A DNA stretch of 64,000 nt from NCBI RefSeq assembly GCF_000725125.1, contig NZ_JFCB01000005.1, positions 62,001-126,000 of the forward strand. Reading direction: 5' to 3'. A program made the translations under genes and the position numbers. Positions 17,395-25,596 of this stretch are shown one piece after another. Every line of letters starts with the position of its first letter. Positions within the stretch are counted from its first letter, which is position 1. Below the pieces are notes generated by a model that saw nothing but the letters and a program-made list of their open reading frames with translations, did no database searches and was not told where the DNA came from. Source of the stretch: Streptomyces toyocaensis (lineage in GTDB: Bacteria > Actinomycetota > Actinomycetes > Streptomycetales > Streptomycetaceae).

Positions 17395-18399
17395 ATGTCC
17401 ACTCTCTCGCTCACCAAGGCCCACGGCTCGCGGAACGACATCTTCGTGGTCGACGGTGCGCCGCTCGACCACTTCGCCACGGCGGACGAGCTGACCCGCG
17501 CCGTCGGGCTGCTGTGCGACCGCAAGCGCGGACTGGGCGGTGACGGGGTGTACTTCGTGGCCGATCACGGCGACGGCACCGCGCGGGCCTGGTTCTACAA
17601 CCCGGACGGCTCCGAGGCGCTGCTGTGCGGGAACGGCATGCGGTGCGCCGGCCGGATACTGCTGGACCGGCACCGGGCCGAGTCGGTGGTCGTGGAGCAG
17701 GGGCCGTACTCGTTCACCGTGCGCGACCGGGGCCGTACGTCCCACGGGGTGCGGCAGGTGTCGGTGGAGTTGCCCGCCGTGGACTTCGCGCCTGGTCAGC
17801 CGATCGTGGCGGAGGCGGGACCGCACGGCGTGTACGTGGACCGGCTGCTTCCCGCCTTCCACCCGGCACGGCACGTGACGGCGGTCGCGGTGCCGAACTC
17901 GCACCTGATCACCGTGATCGACGCGTACGACGAGGCGGAACTGATCGAGACCGGCCGACGCGTCGCCGGTTCCCCGGACGTCTTCCCCATCGGCGCCAAC
18001 CTCTCCTTCGTGCTGCCGCTGTCCGACGACGAGGTGTTCATCCACACCTACGAGCGAGGGGCCGGACTGACGCCGTCCTGTGGTTCGGGCATCGCGGCCT
18101 CGCGGGCCACCCTCTCCCGCCTCGGCCTCGTCGACCCCGAGCGGCCGGTGACCGTACGCAACCCTGGGGGCGTGGCCCGCAGCTACCTCCAGACGGTCGG
18201 TGCCGTGTGGCAGCCGGTCCTGGAGGGCAACGCCACCCTCGTGTACGACGCGGAACTCGACCCCGCGGTGCTCCTCGGGGACGGTCCGGTGTCCTACGAG
18301 GGTGCCGCGCACATGGCGGAAATCAGCGCGTTCGCCGAGCTCAGCCGGGAAAACATGAAGGTGCTGCACGAGGCGGGCATCCACCCGACCGAGGTCTGA
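17395..18399 (+). CDS. dapF: Diaminopimelate epimerase family protein (DapF paralogue)
   Basis: A 334-residue protein with both DapF catalytic cysteines in context: LLCGNGMRCAGRIL (about residue 80) and LTPSCGSGIAASRATLS (about residue 230), plus the N-terminal KAHGSRNDIFVVDG. DapF interconverts LL- and meso-diaminopimelate; related racemases act on other amino acids. It is longer than the usual housekeeping enzyme of about 280-290 residues, which in Streptomyces lies near miaA. It is followed 78 bp later by a membrane di-iron oxygenase-like gene, an unusual partner. I start at ATG 17395 (MSTLSLTKAHG); ATG 17329 is possible but adds non-conserved sequence. Confidence 0.82.
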   Translation: MSTLSLTKAHGSRNDIFVVDGAPLDHFATADELTRAVGLLCDRKRGLGGDGVYFVADHGDGTARAWFYNPDGSEALLCGNGMRCAGRILLDRHRAESVVVEQGPYSFTVRDRGRTSHGVRQVSVELPAVDFAPGQPIVAEAGPHGVYVDRLLPAFHPARHVTAVAVPNSHLITVIDAYDEAELIETGRRVAGSPDVFPIGANLSFVLPLSDDEVFIHTYERGAGLTPSCGSGIAASRATLSRLGLVDPERPVTVRNPGGVARSYLQTVGAVWQPVLEGNATLVYDAELDPAVLLGDGPVSYEGAAHMAEISAFAELSRENMKVLHEAGIHPTEV

Positions 18400-18477
18400 G
18401 CGGAGGCACGGCGCCGCCCCTGCGGTCCGCCCCGCCCCGTGCCGCTCGCCGGTGGGGACGAGGGGGAGGGAACGGCA

Positions 18478-19551
18478 TTGGGGGCACTGTCGGCCGGACT
18501 GGTGGCCATCGTGGCCGGGATCGCACTGCGGCAGGTCGACCGGTGGTGGTTCAGCCCGGCACGGGGACGGCACACACCGGACTCGCTCCGTGCGGTGATG
18601 CGGCTCCAGCGTGAGCGGCTGAACGATGTCACACCGGTCCTCCTGCTCCTGGGCCACTGGGTGGAGTTCGCCGGATGGTGTGCGGTGGCCGTACACGGCG
18701 GACCCTGGGGCTGCGTACTCGCCGCCTTCGCGGGGGCGGCGAAATTCCGCCATCTCCAAGAGGTCAGCCACTTCGCCGTGCACGGCGTACTGGTCCGGGG
18801 CGGCCGACTGAACACGCTGCTCGCCGAGGTGGCCGTCCACCTCCCGCTCGGCTTCGTCCCCGTGCCGGTACGCCGTCGTCGGCACGTGCGTGAGCACCAT
18901 CCGAACGCGACGGTCGCCGGAGCCGATCCGAACCTGGCCGAGCTCCACGCGGCGGGCCTGCGCCCGGGTGCCACGACGGCACGGTGCCTGCGGGGCATGG
19001 TCCACCCGCTCACCCCGTCCGGCGCGTACGGCACCGTCCGCGGTCTGGCGGCCCTGGTGCGGGAGCCGGGCGCCAGGAGGCTGCGGATCGCCGGTCCTAT
19101 GGTCGTGACGGCCGCTGTCGCCACGCTCTGCAGCTGGGAGGCGGCGGTGTTCGCCTTCGTGCTGCCCCGGGTGCTGCTGTATCCGCAGCTCGCATGGATG
19201 TCGCTGCTCGTCGAGCACCGCTGGTTCGACCCGGAGCGGGTGACCGGACCGCCCGTCGCAGTCGAGGCCGGCCGCTGTCTGCGCCTGTACCCGCGCAACA
19301 CGCTCCTCGCCCTGCTGGCCCGCAGCACCTGGCTGCCGTACGGCGACCTGTACCACTTCGCCCACTCCGCGCACCCGGCGGTGCGCTGGAACTACCTCCC
19401 CGCGCTGGAGCGCACCCTGCACGGCCCCGCCTACCGGCCGACCGCCCTGCTGCTCGGCGAGTCGGCGGTGCTGCGCCACCACCGCCGGGCACTGGCAGCG
19501 GCCCCCGGTACCGGTACCGGACGCGTCGCCCCGGCACACCAGGAGGCGTGA
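18478..19551 (+). CDS. Membrane fatty-acid-desaturase-like di-iron protein
   Basis: A 357-residue membrane protein with histidine boxes like those of desaturases and hydroxylases: HLQEVSHFAVHG (HX3H, about residue 92), RHVREHHPNATVAG (HX3HH, about residue 138) and YHFAHSAHPAVRW (about residue 300), separated by hydrophobic helices. Such proteins use a di-iron centre and O2 to hydroxylate or desaturate lipids or small molecules. The TTG start at 18478 has GGGGGAGGG 7 nt upstream. The position right after a DapF paralogue suggests a joint pathway on an amino acid or amino-acid-derived substrate; this is inference. Confidence 0.72.
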   Translation: MGALSAGLVAIVAGIALRQVDRWWFSPARGRHTPDSLRAVMRLQRERLNDVTPVLLLLGHWVEFAGWCAVAVHGGPWGCVLAAFAGAAKFRHLQEVSHFAVHGVLVRGGRLNTLLAEVAVHLPLGFVPVPVRRRRHVREHHPNATVAGADPNLAELHAAGLRPGATTARCLRGMVHPLTPSGAYGTVRGLAALVREPGARRLRIAGPMVVTAAVATLCSWEAAVFAFVLPRVLLYPQLAWMSLLVEHRWFDPERVTGPPVAVEAGRCLRLYPRNTLLALLARSTWLPYGDLYHFAHSAHPAVRWNYLPALERTLHGPAYRPTALLLGESAVLRHHRRALAAAPGTGTGRVAPAHQEA

Positions 19552-19632
19552 CGCCCCCGCGGCCCCGGGCCTCCGGTGCCCGGCATGCCCGCGTTGTCGG
19601 CAGCCTGCGGCACAACGCCCGCTGTCAGGAGT

Positions 19633-19842
19633 TCAGGCCTTGGACGCGTACGGCACGAACGCCGCCCACGTGCCCGGGGTGAAGGCGATGCGGGGGCCCT
19701 CGGTGGTCTTGGAGTCGCGGACGTGGACGGTGCCGGGGGTGAGGGCGAGTTCGACACACGACTCACCGTTGTTGCCGCTGCTGTAGCTGCTCTTGAACCA
19801 CGCCAGCTCGGAGGCGTCCCCGGCAGTGGTCTTGCGCATCAT
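19633..19842 (-). CDS. DUF397 protein
   Basis: A 69-residue protein with the DUF397 signature WFKSSYSSGNNGESCVELAL and VRDSKTTEGPRIAF, ending WAAFVPYA. DUF397 proteins are small partners of XRE/DUF5753 regulators in Streptomyces, as in the whiJ and abaA loci. Its start overlaps the stop of the upstream regulator by 4 bp (ATGA), so the two are translationally coupled. Confidence 0.92.
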   Translation of the reverse strand: MMRKTTAGDASELAWFKSSYSSGNNGESCVELALTPGTVHVRDSKTTEGPRIAFTPGTWAAFVPYASKA

Positions 19843-20717
19843 GTATCTCCCAGCAGTTGCTCGATGAAGGCCAGCGACTCCCGCGGCGAGAGCGCCTGAG
19901 CTCGGATCGTCCCATACTGCAGTTCAAGAATGCGCAGCTGTTTGGGGTCCGAAGTCGGCCGTCCGTTGAACTCCCCATCGGCCCGGCCAACCGCCGTCCC
20001 GTCCGCGAACTTCAGCAGCTCGATCGTGCCGTCCGTCCCGGAGTGGGTCTCACAGTTCATCGGCATCACCTGAAGCACGACGTTGTGCAACCGCCCCACC
20101 TCCAATAGGCGTTCGAGTTGCTGACGCCACACCATTGTGCCTCCGATAGGCCGACGCATAACCCCTTCCTCCAGGACGAAGCTGAGCGCCGGGGCGGGGT
20201 CACGCTCGAAGACTGTTCGCCGGGCGACGCGTGCAGCCACCATGCGCTCCACGTCGTCCGGGGAATAGGGCGGCTGCGCTGCCCCGATCACAGCTCGCGC
20301 GTGCTCCGGCGTCTGCAGCAAGCCATTGATGCTGTTGGACTGGTACACAGCGATCTCGACCGCTTTCGCTTCCAACTTGCCCAGCGCACGAACCTTCTTC
20401 GGGTACCGGACCTTCTTCACGTCCTCCCAGGCCGCCGAGAGGAGCCCGCCGGCCTCCAGGACCTCGTCCGCCTTGTCCAGGAACTCCTGGCGAGGGATCC
20501 GCTTGCCGCCCTCGATCTTGTACACCATGTCCTCGCCGTACCCGACGACCCGGCCGAACTCGGCGGCCCGCATCCCCGCCGCCTCGCGCCGCAGCTTCAG
20601 CTGGCGTCCGACCGTCGTGATGACCGCGACGCCCCACTCGTCGTCCGGGTCCACCTCCCAACCGGGCTCGTCCGCCTCTTCCTTGAGCCGACCCGCCTCC
20701 GCCTCGACCGCCGTCAT
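19839..20717 (-). CDS. XRE family regulator with DUF5753 domain (WhiJ-like)
   Basis: A 292-residue regulator. The N-terminal helix-turn-helix lies at about residues 30-85 (GRQLKLRREAAGMRAAEFGR then EDMVYKIEGGKRIPRQ). The DUF5753 domain follows, with INGLLQTPEHARAVIGAA and SFVLEEGVMRRPIGG. In Streptomyces these regulators pair with DUF397 and an RsbW-like ATPase in loci that influence development. I chose the ATG at 20717 because GAGGGAGAGG precedes it; the open frame runs to 20828. It diverges from the ATPase gene. Confidence 0.9.
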   Translation of the reverse strand: MTAVEAEAGRLKEEADEPGWEVDPDDEWGVAVITTVGRQLKLRREAAGMRAAEFGRVVGYGEDMVYKIEGGKRIPRQEFLDKADEVLEAGGLLSAAWEDVKKVRYPKKVRALGKLEAKAVEIAVYQSNSINGLLQTPEHARAVIGAAQPPYSPDDVERMVAARVARRTVFERDPAPALSFVLEEGVMRRPIGGTMVWRQQLERLLEVGRLHNVVLQVMPMNCETHSGTDGTIELLKFADGTAVGRADGEFNGRPTSDPKQLRILELQYGTIRAQALSPRESLAFIEQLLGDT

Positions 20718-20833
20718 GCCGCACCTCTCCCTCGGAACCGTCCGTGACGCACCCGGCGCCCTACCCGTACCAACCGTCGGCACAGCCACGACAGCACCGG
20801 ACAGCCACCGGACAGTGACCGTACGCACGCGCT

Positions 20834-20847
20834 AAGTGACACTTCAC
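20834..20847. promoter_or_regulatory. Palindrome in the XRE/anti-sigma-like divergent region
   Basis: AAGTGACACTT (20834-20844) is an inverted repeat of AAGTG and CACTT around one base. It overlaps a second repeat, GTGACACTTCAC. It lies 30-43 bp before the GTG of the ATPase gene and about 120 bp before the regulator ATG. It is a candidate operator for the XRE regulator. Confidence 0.4.
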
Positions 20848-20876
20848 GGTACGCAGATCCGGCCACGCTGAGTGAT

Positions 20877-21308
20877 GTGAATCAGCGAACTGCCGAACCC
20901 ACCGCCGCCGTCAGGAACTTCAGCGTGCTGCTGTCCGCCACCCCCCGCAGTGCCCGCCTCGCCCGTCTCCTCACGGACGCCCATCTCCGCGACTGGGGAT
21001 ACGACTCGGAAGCCGCGCGCCACGTCGTGGCCGAGCTGGCCACCAACGCCGTCACCCACGGCCGCGTGCCGGGCCGGGACTTCCGTCTCGCGTTCTACGT
21101 GGTGGACGACACGCTCCGTATCGAGGTCACGGACACGCGGGGTGACCGACTCCCCCAGCGCCAACCGGCCGCCCCGGACGCCGAGTCGGGCCGCGGCCTG
21201 TGCCTAGTCGACGCGCTCGCGGACCGCTGGGGTGTGTCGGAGGACCGCTTCCCGCGCAAGACCGTCTGGGCCGAACTGCGCCTCACGCCACCGGAACCCG
21301 AGATCTGA
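20877..21308 (+). CDS. RsbW-like ATP-binding protein (HATPase_c, anti-sigma-factor type)
   Basis: A 143-residue single-domain GHKL kinase-like protein. The N box is HVVAELATNAVTHGRVPG (about residue 55), the D box IEVTDTRGDRLP (about residue 84), and the G box ESGRGLCLVDALADRWG (about residue 108). Such proteins resemble anti-sigma-factor serine kinases, though the Streptomyces family members have mostly unknown targets. The start is GTG 20877. It is divergent from the WhiJ-like regulator and followed by a strong hairpin terminator, so it is a single-gene unit. Confidence 0.9.
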   Translation: MNQRTAEPTAAVRNFSVLLSATPRSARLARLLTDAHLRDWGYDSEAARHVVAELATNAVTHGRVPGRDFRLAFYVVDDTLRIEVTDTRGDRLPQRQPAAPDAESGRGLCLVDALADRWGVSEDRFPRKTVWAELRLTPPEPEI

Positions 21309-21378
21309 AGCTCCGGTGCTGTCGGCGCCTTACCAAGCAAGAACCCGGGGAGAAAGAACCCCACCAAGCCCCACCCCT

Positions 21379-21409
21379 CCCGCCCGAGGCGCGCGATCAC
21401 TCGGGCGGG
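21379..21409 (+). terminator. Terminator hairpin after the RsbW-like gene
   Basis: CCCGCCCGAG (21379-21388) and CTCGGGCGGG (21400-21409) form a perfect 10-bp stem with an 11-nt loop, 70 bp after the stop codon. Confidence 0.7.
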
Positions 21410-21552
21410 TGAACATCACCGGCTCAGCTGGATTTTCGAACCCCAGACACCTCTACGCTCAGCGCAATCAACCCCACAAAAAACTTCGGCCCCCGCCAGG
21501 GCTGCAATCCCGGTGCGAGGGCCTGACCACCAAGGAAGTCGAGACCTTCCCG

Positions 21553-21886
21553 ATGGATACGCAAAACCCTAGCGCGCCCCCGTGCGCCCAGTCAGCCCCC
21601 GCCGCCAATTCGACCCGATCGCGTCACCACACCAGCCGCGTCATCCACGACAACACCCGCCACACCACCCGCTTCGTGGTGATCGGCAACCACCTCACCC
21701 AGCACAAGGAGCTCTCACTCCTCGCGATCGGCCTGGGCTGCCACATCCAGTCGCTCCCCACCGGCACCCCCGCGGACATCAAGAGCCTCGCCGCCCGCTT
21801 CAAGGAAGGCACCACGCGCATCGCCGCCGCCCTCCGCGAACTCGAAGCCCACGGCTACCTCCGCCGCGAACGCGGCCCAGCAGCCG
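21553..21886 (+). pseudogene. N-terminal half of a helix-turn-helix protein, broken
   Basis: From ATG 21553 (MDTQNPSAPPCAQ) the frame encodes TRFVVIGNHLTQHKELSLLA and ADIKSLAARFKEGTTRIAAA followed by LRELEAHGYLRRER. This is the start of a winged-helix protein common in Streptomyces. After about 21875 the similarity stops, and the next recognisable protein is in another frame. The frame stays open without protein character to 22404. The roughly 110-codon fragment still contains the DNA-binding part, so a truncated product is possible. Confidence 0.6.
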
Positions 21887-22474
21887 GTGAGCTGCGGACC
21901 GCCTCAGCTGCCCACCCTCACCGTGCAGCCGTTGGTCGCCGGACCGCACAACATGCCCGTGATCACCGACCCGGAAGAAGCCCGCGCCGACCTGGTCCTG
22001 GCCAGTCTGGCGGCCATCACACACGCTGCCGAACCGGACGTCGATGCGATACTGAAGGCCCTGTCCACAGCGCTCCGGGACGCACCCGAAGACATCGCGA
22101 AGCCCCTCGTCGAATTCACCGCACAGGGCCTGGCCAAGCGCCCGGCCAAGAACCTCTGGAGGAATCTGGTGGCCGTGGACCTCTCCTTCTACACGTCCTA
22201 CCTCGCCGAAGAAGTTCGCGACGAAGTACGTGCCAAAGTACGCGACGAAGTACGCGACGAAGTACGCGACGAAGTACGCGACGAAGTGCGCGCCGAAGCC
22301 CGCGCCGAGAGCCGTGCCGAGGACATCATGCTCATCCTGGAGCAGCGCGGCCTCGATATTTCCGAGGACGTCCGCAGCCGCGTCACGAACTGCACCGACC
22401 CTGAACTTCTCCGCCGCTGGCTCGCCCGCGCCGTCACCGCCCCGAAGGCCGAAGAGGTCTTCGAGGACGCGTGA
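21884..22474 (+). pseudogene. C-terminal half of a Rpn/PD-(D/E)XK-type Streptomyces protein
   Basis: From GTG 21887 the frame gives CGPPQLPTLTVQPLVAGPHN and MPVITDPEEARADLVLASLA, then a coiled-coil repeat and a C-terminal DIMLILEQRGLDISEDVRSR. I recognise this as the second half of a widespread Streptomyces protein of about 300 residues (recombination-promoting nuclease or transposase-like); the N-terminal nuclease half is missing. It is joined directly to the broken helix-turn-helix gene. The GTG may allow a 195-residue product. The DUF6247 gene follows with a 4-bp overlap. Confidence 0.6.
22211..22318 (+). repeat. Nine 12-bp tandem repeats encoding a charged coiled coil
   Basis: Units of 12 bp (consensus GAAGTACGCGAC) run in frame from 22211 to 22318. 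Four central units are near-identical and the flanking ones diverge. They encode EVRD repeated, then EVRAEARAESRA, a four-residue charged repeat expected to form a single alpha helix or coiled coil. In-frame copy-number change would alter length without breaking the reading frame. Confidence 0.85.
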
Positions 22475-22797
22475 ACGAACTCGTTCCCCGCCCTGAGCAG
22501 CCCCCGGACGCCCTACGGGCCGCCCTCGCCGTCGTCGACCCGAGGCGCCTGCCCGAGATGCAGCGGACGAAGGACGAGGCCTTCGCCAAGGCCGTGGAGT
22601 GGCAGTCCCTCAGCCCGGTACGGAGCTGGGTCCTGGCCTGGGCGCGGGACATCGAGATCGCCCGCCGTCCCGACCTCGCCGCCCGTCACGCCCGTGCCAG
22701 GAGCAACCTGGAACACGAGGACGCCGCGACCGCCCGCGAGGCGCTGCGGGAGCTGAGCGGCGTCCTGAACGAAGCCAAGGAGGCAGTACGCGTCTGA
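22471..22797 (+). CDS. DUF6247 family protein
   Basis: A 108-residue protein with PPDALRAALAVVDPRRLPEM and VEWQSLSPVRSWVLAWARDI. This is a pattern I associate with DUF6247, small Streptomyces proteins of unknown function often found beside toxin or nuclease-like genes. The GTG start overlaps the previous stop by 4 bp (GTGA). A compact hairpin follows. Confidence 0.65.
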   Translation: MNELVPRPEQPPDALRAALAVVDPRRLPEMQRTKDEAFAKAVEWQSLSPVRSWVLAWARDIEIARRPDLAARHARARSNLEHEDAATAREALRELSGVLNEAKEAVRV

Positions 22798-22802
22798 TCA
22801 GT

Positions 22803-22818
22803 GCCGCCCCCGGGCGGC
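22803..22818. terminator. Compact hairpin between convergent genes
   Basis: GCCGCCC and GGGCGGC with a 2-nt loop form a tight GC hairpin exactly between the DUF6247 stop (22797) and the DUF3027 stop (22820). Confidence 0.5.
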
Positions 22819-22819
22819 G

Positions 22820-23746
22820 CTACGAGTGCCCCAGCTCCGCCGTCGACGCGTCCTCCGTCGCCGGGACCGAGCCGGAGTCGGGGGACGGGCGGAGCGGGAA
22901 GGGGTCCACCCGGGTCTCGTCGATGACCGGCGGGGCCGGCTGCGGGGGCTTCGGCATGACCGCGGCCTCGGAGTGGCCGCCGCAGCCGTACCCCAGGGAG
23001 ACGACGTGGCCGTCGGCCGGGGAGAACTCGTTGGCGCACACGCCGAACGCCTGGCCCAGGGAGCCGCCGATCGGGGTGAGGAAGCCGCACGACATGCAGG
23101 AGGCGGGTGCCGCCTGGGCCATGGGGGTCTTCGCGCCGAACGACTCCTCCCAGCGGTCGGCGGCGGCGTGCAGGCCGTAGCGGGACAGGACCCGGGCGCG
23201 GCGCATGCCGAGTTCCTCGGCGACCGCCGCGATCGTGCCGCGGGACGGGGGCACCGCGAGGTGGGCCGGGGGGCCCGCCGTGACGTCGGCGTCCTCCGCC
23301 TCCGCCAGGTCGGCCATCTCGTGGGAGACGGCGGAGTGGGGCGGCGGCTCGTCCTCGCCGGAGTAACCCGGTTCCAGCCGCAGGTCGTCGGCCTCGGTGG
23401 GCAGCAGGTCGCCGGGCCCCATGTCGCCGGGGCGCAGCCGCTCGCTCCACGGCACCCACTCCGGTGCGAGGACCGCGTCGGGGCCGGGCAGCAGCACCGC
23501 CTCGTCCACCGTGACGATCTTGGCGCGGGAGGCGCGGGCGACGGTGACGGCCCAGCGCCAGCCGCGGTAGCCGGCCTCGCGGCAGCCGAAGAAGTGGGTG
23601 ACGACGCGGTCGCCCTCGGAGACGAGCCCTTCGTGTTCGCCCACGACCCCGGGCGCGGCGGCCTCCTCGGCTGCGGCGCGGGCGAGGTCGACGGCCTCGG
23701 CGCACAGACGGTCGGGGGTGCGGCTTCGCGTTGTCGCTGCGCTCAC
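22820..23746 (-). CDS. DUF3027 protein
   Basis: A 308-residue actinobacterial protein of the DUF3027 family. The N-terminal domain holds HFFGCREAGYRGWRWAVTVA and the loop LLPGPDAVLAPEWVPWSERL. The C-terminal part has paired cysteines in SCMSCGFLTPIGGSLG and FGVCANEFSPADG, then YGCGGHSE, suggesting a bound metal. No function is established. I start at GTG 23746 (MSAATTRSRTPDRLC) with GGAGAGAAG upstream; the longer open frame to 23896 reads as non-coding. Confidence 0.8.
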   Translation of the reverse strand: MSAATTRSRTPDRLCAEAVDLARAAAEEAAAPGVVGEHEGLVSEGDRVVTHFFGCREAGYRGWRWAVTVARASRAKIVTVDEAVLLPGPDAVLAPEWVPWSERLRPGDMGPGDLLPTEADDLRLEPGYSGEDEPPPHSAVSHEMADLAEAEDADVTAGPPAHLAVPPSRGTIAAVAEELGMRRARVLSRYGLHAAADRWEESFGAKTPMAQAAPASCMSCGFLTPIGGSLGQAFGVCANEFSPADGHVVSLGYGCGGHSEAAVMPKPPQPAPPVIDETRVDPFPLRPSPDSGSVPATEDASTAELGHS

Positions 23747-24099
23747 AGGTATCGCTTCTCTCCTACGCCGTCTCACGAGTGCGCCACTCCCAGCGCGGGG
23801 GGCGGACGGAGCGGACCGTGGGACCGCGTCGACGTCCGCGCCGCAACGTGCTCGGGCGCGCCTCCATCCATTCTGCGGGATGGCTGAGATAGGCACGCTA
23901 CCTGTTCGCGTGCGCTGGGCCTACACCGACGGTTGTTCCTTCCGTCCCGCGCGCCGGTTTCCGGGGGTGGCGGTCCCCCTCCGGCGGCGTGTCCGCGCCG
24001 GTGCCGTGGGCCCGGTGGTTGCGCCGTCCAGCCGCATCCCGGGTGCCGTCCGTGGCGGGTACGGCACTATGCACCGCCATCTCGGGGCACTATGACGTC
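23747..24099. other. Divergent spacer between DUF3027 and an MFS gene
   Basis: No gene or clear promoter pair is recognised in this 353-bp stretch. Part of it may be coding if the MFS protein starts earlier (its frame is open from 23989). No strong repeats were seen. Confidence 0.35.
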
Positions 24100-25533
24100 G
24101 TGGCTACCGCGAGGACACCCCAGGGCGCCACCGGGACCGGTGGGCCGAAAGAGGTCAAGGGGAGCGGCCGACGCCTCGGTACGGGCCGGGCGGGCGGCCG
24201 CCTTCGTGCGTGCGGGCGCGTCCTGCGCTTCCCGCTGACCAAGACGGCCCGGGGGATCCGGCGGGCGACCCACGCGCACGGCGCCGGGGAGTCAGGACTC
24301 GGCAAGCTGATCGAGCTGCACGGCGTGAACGGCGCCGGTGACGTCATGATCACCGTCGCGCTCGCGTCCACCGTGTTCTTCTCCGTGCCGACCGACGAGG
24401 CGCGCGGGCGTGTCGCCCTCTACCTCGCCATCACCATGGCCCCCTTCACCCTCCTCGCCCCGGTGGTCGGACCGCTCCTGGACCGGCTCCCGCACGGCCG
24501 CCGCGCGGCCATGGCCGGCGCGATGCTCGCCCGGGCGCTGCTCGCGCTGATCCTGTCCGGCGCGGTCGTCACCGGCGGACTCGAGCTGTATCCGGCCGCG
24601 CTGGGCGTCCTGGTCGCCTCGAAGGCGTACGGGGTGGTCAGAAGCGCGGTCGTACCGCGGCTGCTGCCCCCTGCCTTCTCCCTGGTGAAGGCGAACTCGC
24701 GGGTCACCCTCGGCGGGCTGCTGGCGACCGGGATCGCGGCGCCGATCGGGGTGGGCCTGCAGCAGATCGGGCCGCGCTGGCCGCTGTACGGGGCGTTCAC
24801 GCTCTTCGTGACGGGGATGTTCCTGTCCTTCCGGCTGCCGCCGAAGGTCGACTCCGCCAAGGGCGAGGCCGTGGCGCTGCTCGCCGCCGACGAGCAGCAT
24901 TTGCACGGCCCGCACCGCAAGGCGGAGAAGCGCCCCGGGCTGCGCACGGTCGGCCCGGCCGTCACCCACGCGCTGGCCGCCAACGCCTCCATCCGCTGCC
25001 TCACCGGATTCCTGATCTTCTTCCTCGCGTTCCTGCTGCGCGAGCACCCGATGAGCGGTCAGAGCGCCGCGGTGTCGCTCGGCATAGTGGGCGTGGCGGC
25101 CGGCACGGGCAACGCGCTCGGCACGGCGGTGGGGGCGGGACTGCGGTCCCGCGCGCCGGAGATCATCATCGTGACGGTGGTGGCGTGTGTGGTGAGCGCG
25201 GCGATCGTGGCCGCGGCGTTCTTCGGCGCGGCGCTGGTGGCGTGTCTCGCCGCGATCGCGGGATTCGCGCAGGCGCTGGCGAAGCTGTCGCTGGACGCGC
25301 TGATCCAGCGGGACGTGCCCGAGCTGGTGCGGACGTCGGCGTTCGCCCGGTCGGAGACGCTGCTGCAGATGTCGTGGGTACTGGGCGGCGCGATCGGCAT
25401 CGCGATGCCGCTGATCGGGTCCCTGGGGCTGGCGGTGGGTGCGGCGATCGTGGCGACGGGGTGGCTGACCACCGTCCGCGGACTGGTCCGTTCGGCCCGC
25501 CAGGGCCACGAGGGGCGGGCGCGAGTGGCGTAA
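24100..25533 (+). CDS. MFS transporter-like membrane protein
   Basis: A protein of about 477 residues with 10-12 hydrophobic helices. The conserved entry ATHAHGAGESGLGKLIELHG and VNGAGDVMITVALASTVFF is shared by a Streptomyces family annotated as MFS; the loop GPLLDRLPHGRRAAM matches the MFS motif between helices 2 and 3. No substrate can be proposed. The start is uncertain: no Shine-Dalgarno sequence is visible, the frame is open from 23989, and GTG 24100 is chosen as the most plausible beginning of a basic N-terminal tail. It faces DUF3027 divergently. Confidence 0.75.
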   Translation: MATARTPQGATGTGGPKEVKGSGRRLGTGRAGGRLRACGRVLRFPLTKTARGIRRATHAHGAGESGLGKLIELHGVNGAGDVMITVALASTVFFSVPTDEARGRVALYLAITMAPFTLLAPVVGPLLDRLPHGRRAAMAGAMLARALLALILSGAVVTGGLELYPAALGVLVASKAYGVVRSAVVPRLLPPAFSLVKANSRVTLGGLLATGIAAPIGVGLQQIGPRWPLYGAFTLFVTGMFLSFRLPPKVDSAKGEAVALLAADEQHLHGPHRKAEKRPGLRTVGPAVTHALAANASIRCLTGFLIFFLAFLLREHPMSGQSAAVSLGIVGVAAGTGNALGTAVGAGLRSRAPEIIIVTVVACVVSAAIVAAAFFGAALVACLAAIAGFAQALAKLSLDALIQRDVPELVRTSAFARSETLLQMSWVLGGAIGIAMPLIGSLGLAVGAAIVATGWLTTVRGLVRSARQGHEGRARVA

Positions 25534-25596
25534 CGCTCCGGCCACGCCGTACCCCCACGTGGGGGGTGGGGCACACCTGCCCGATAGCCTTCGGCC

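Noticed and set aside
22211-22318. Short tandem repeats as a CRISPR array
   Set aside because: Units are 12 bp with no spacers and lie in frame inside coding sequence.
17395-22800. A genomic island or biosynthetic gene cluster
   Set aside because: Decayed genes and an unusual gene pair are present, but no integrase, att repeats, transposase or core biosynthetic enzyme.
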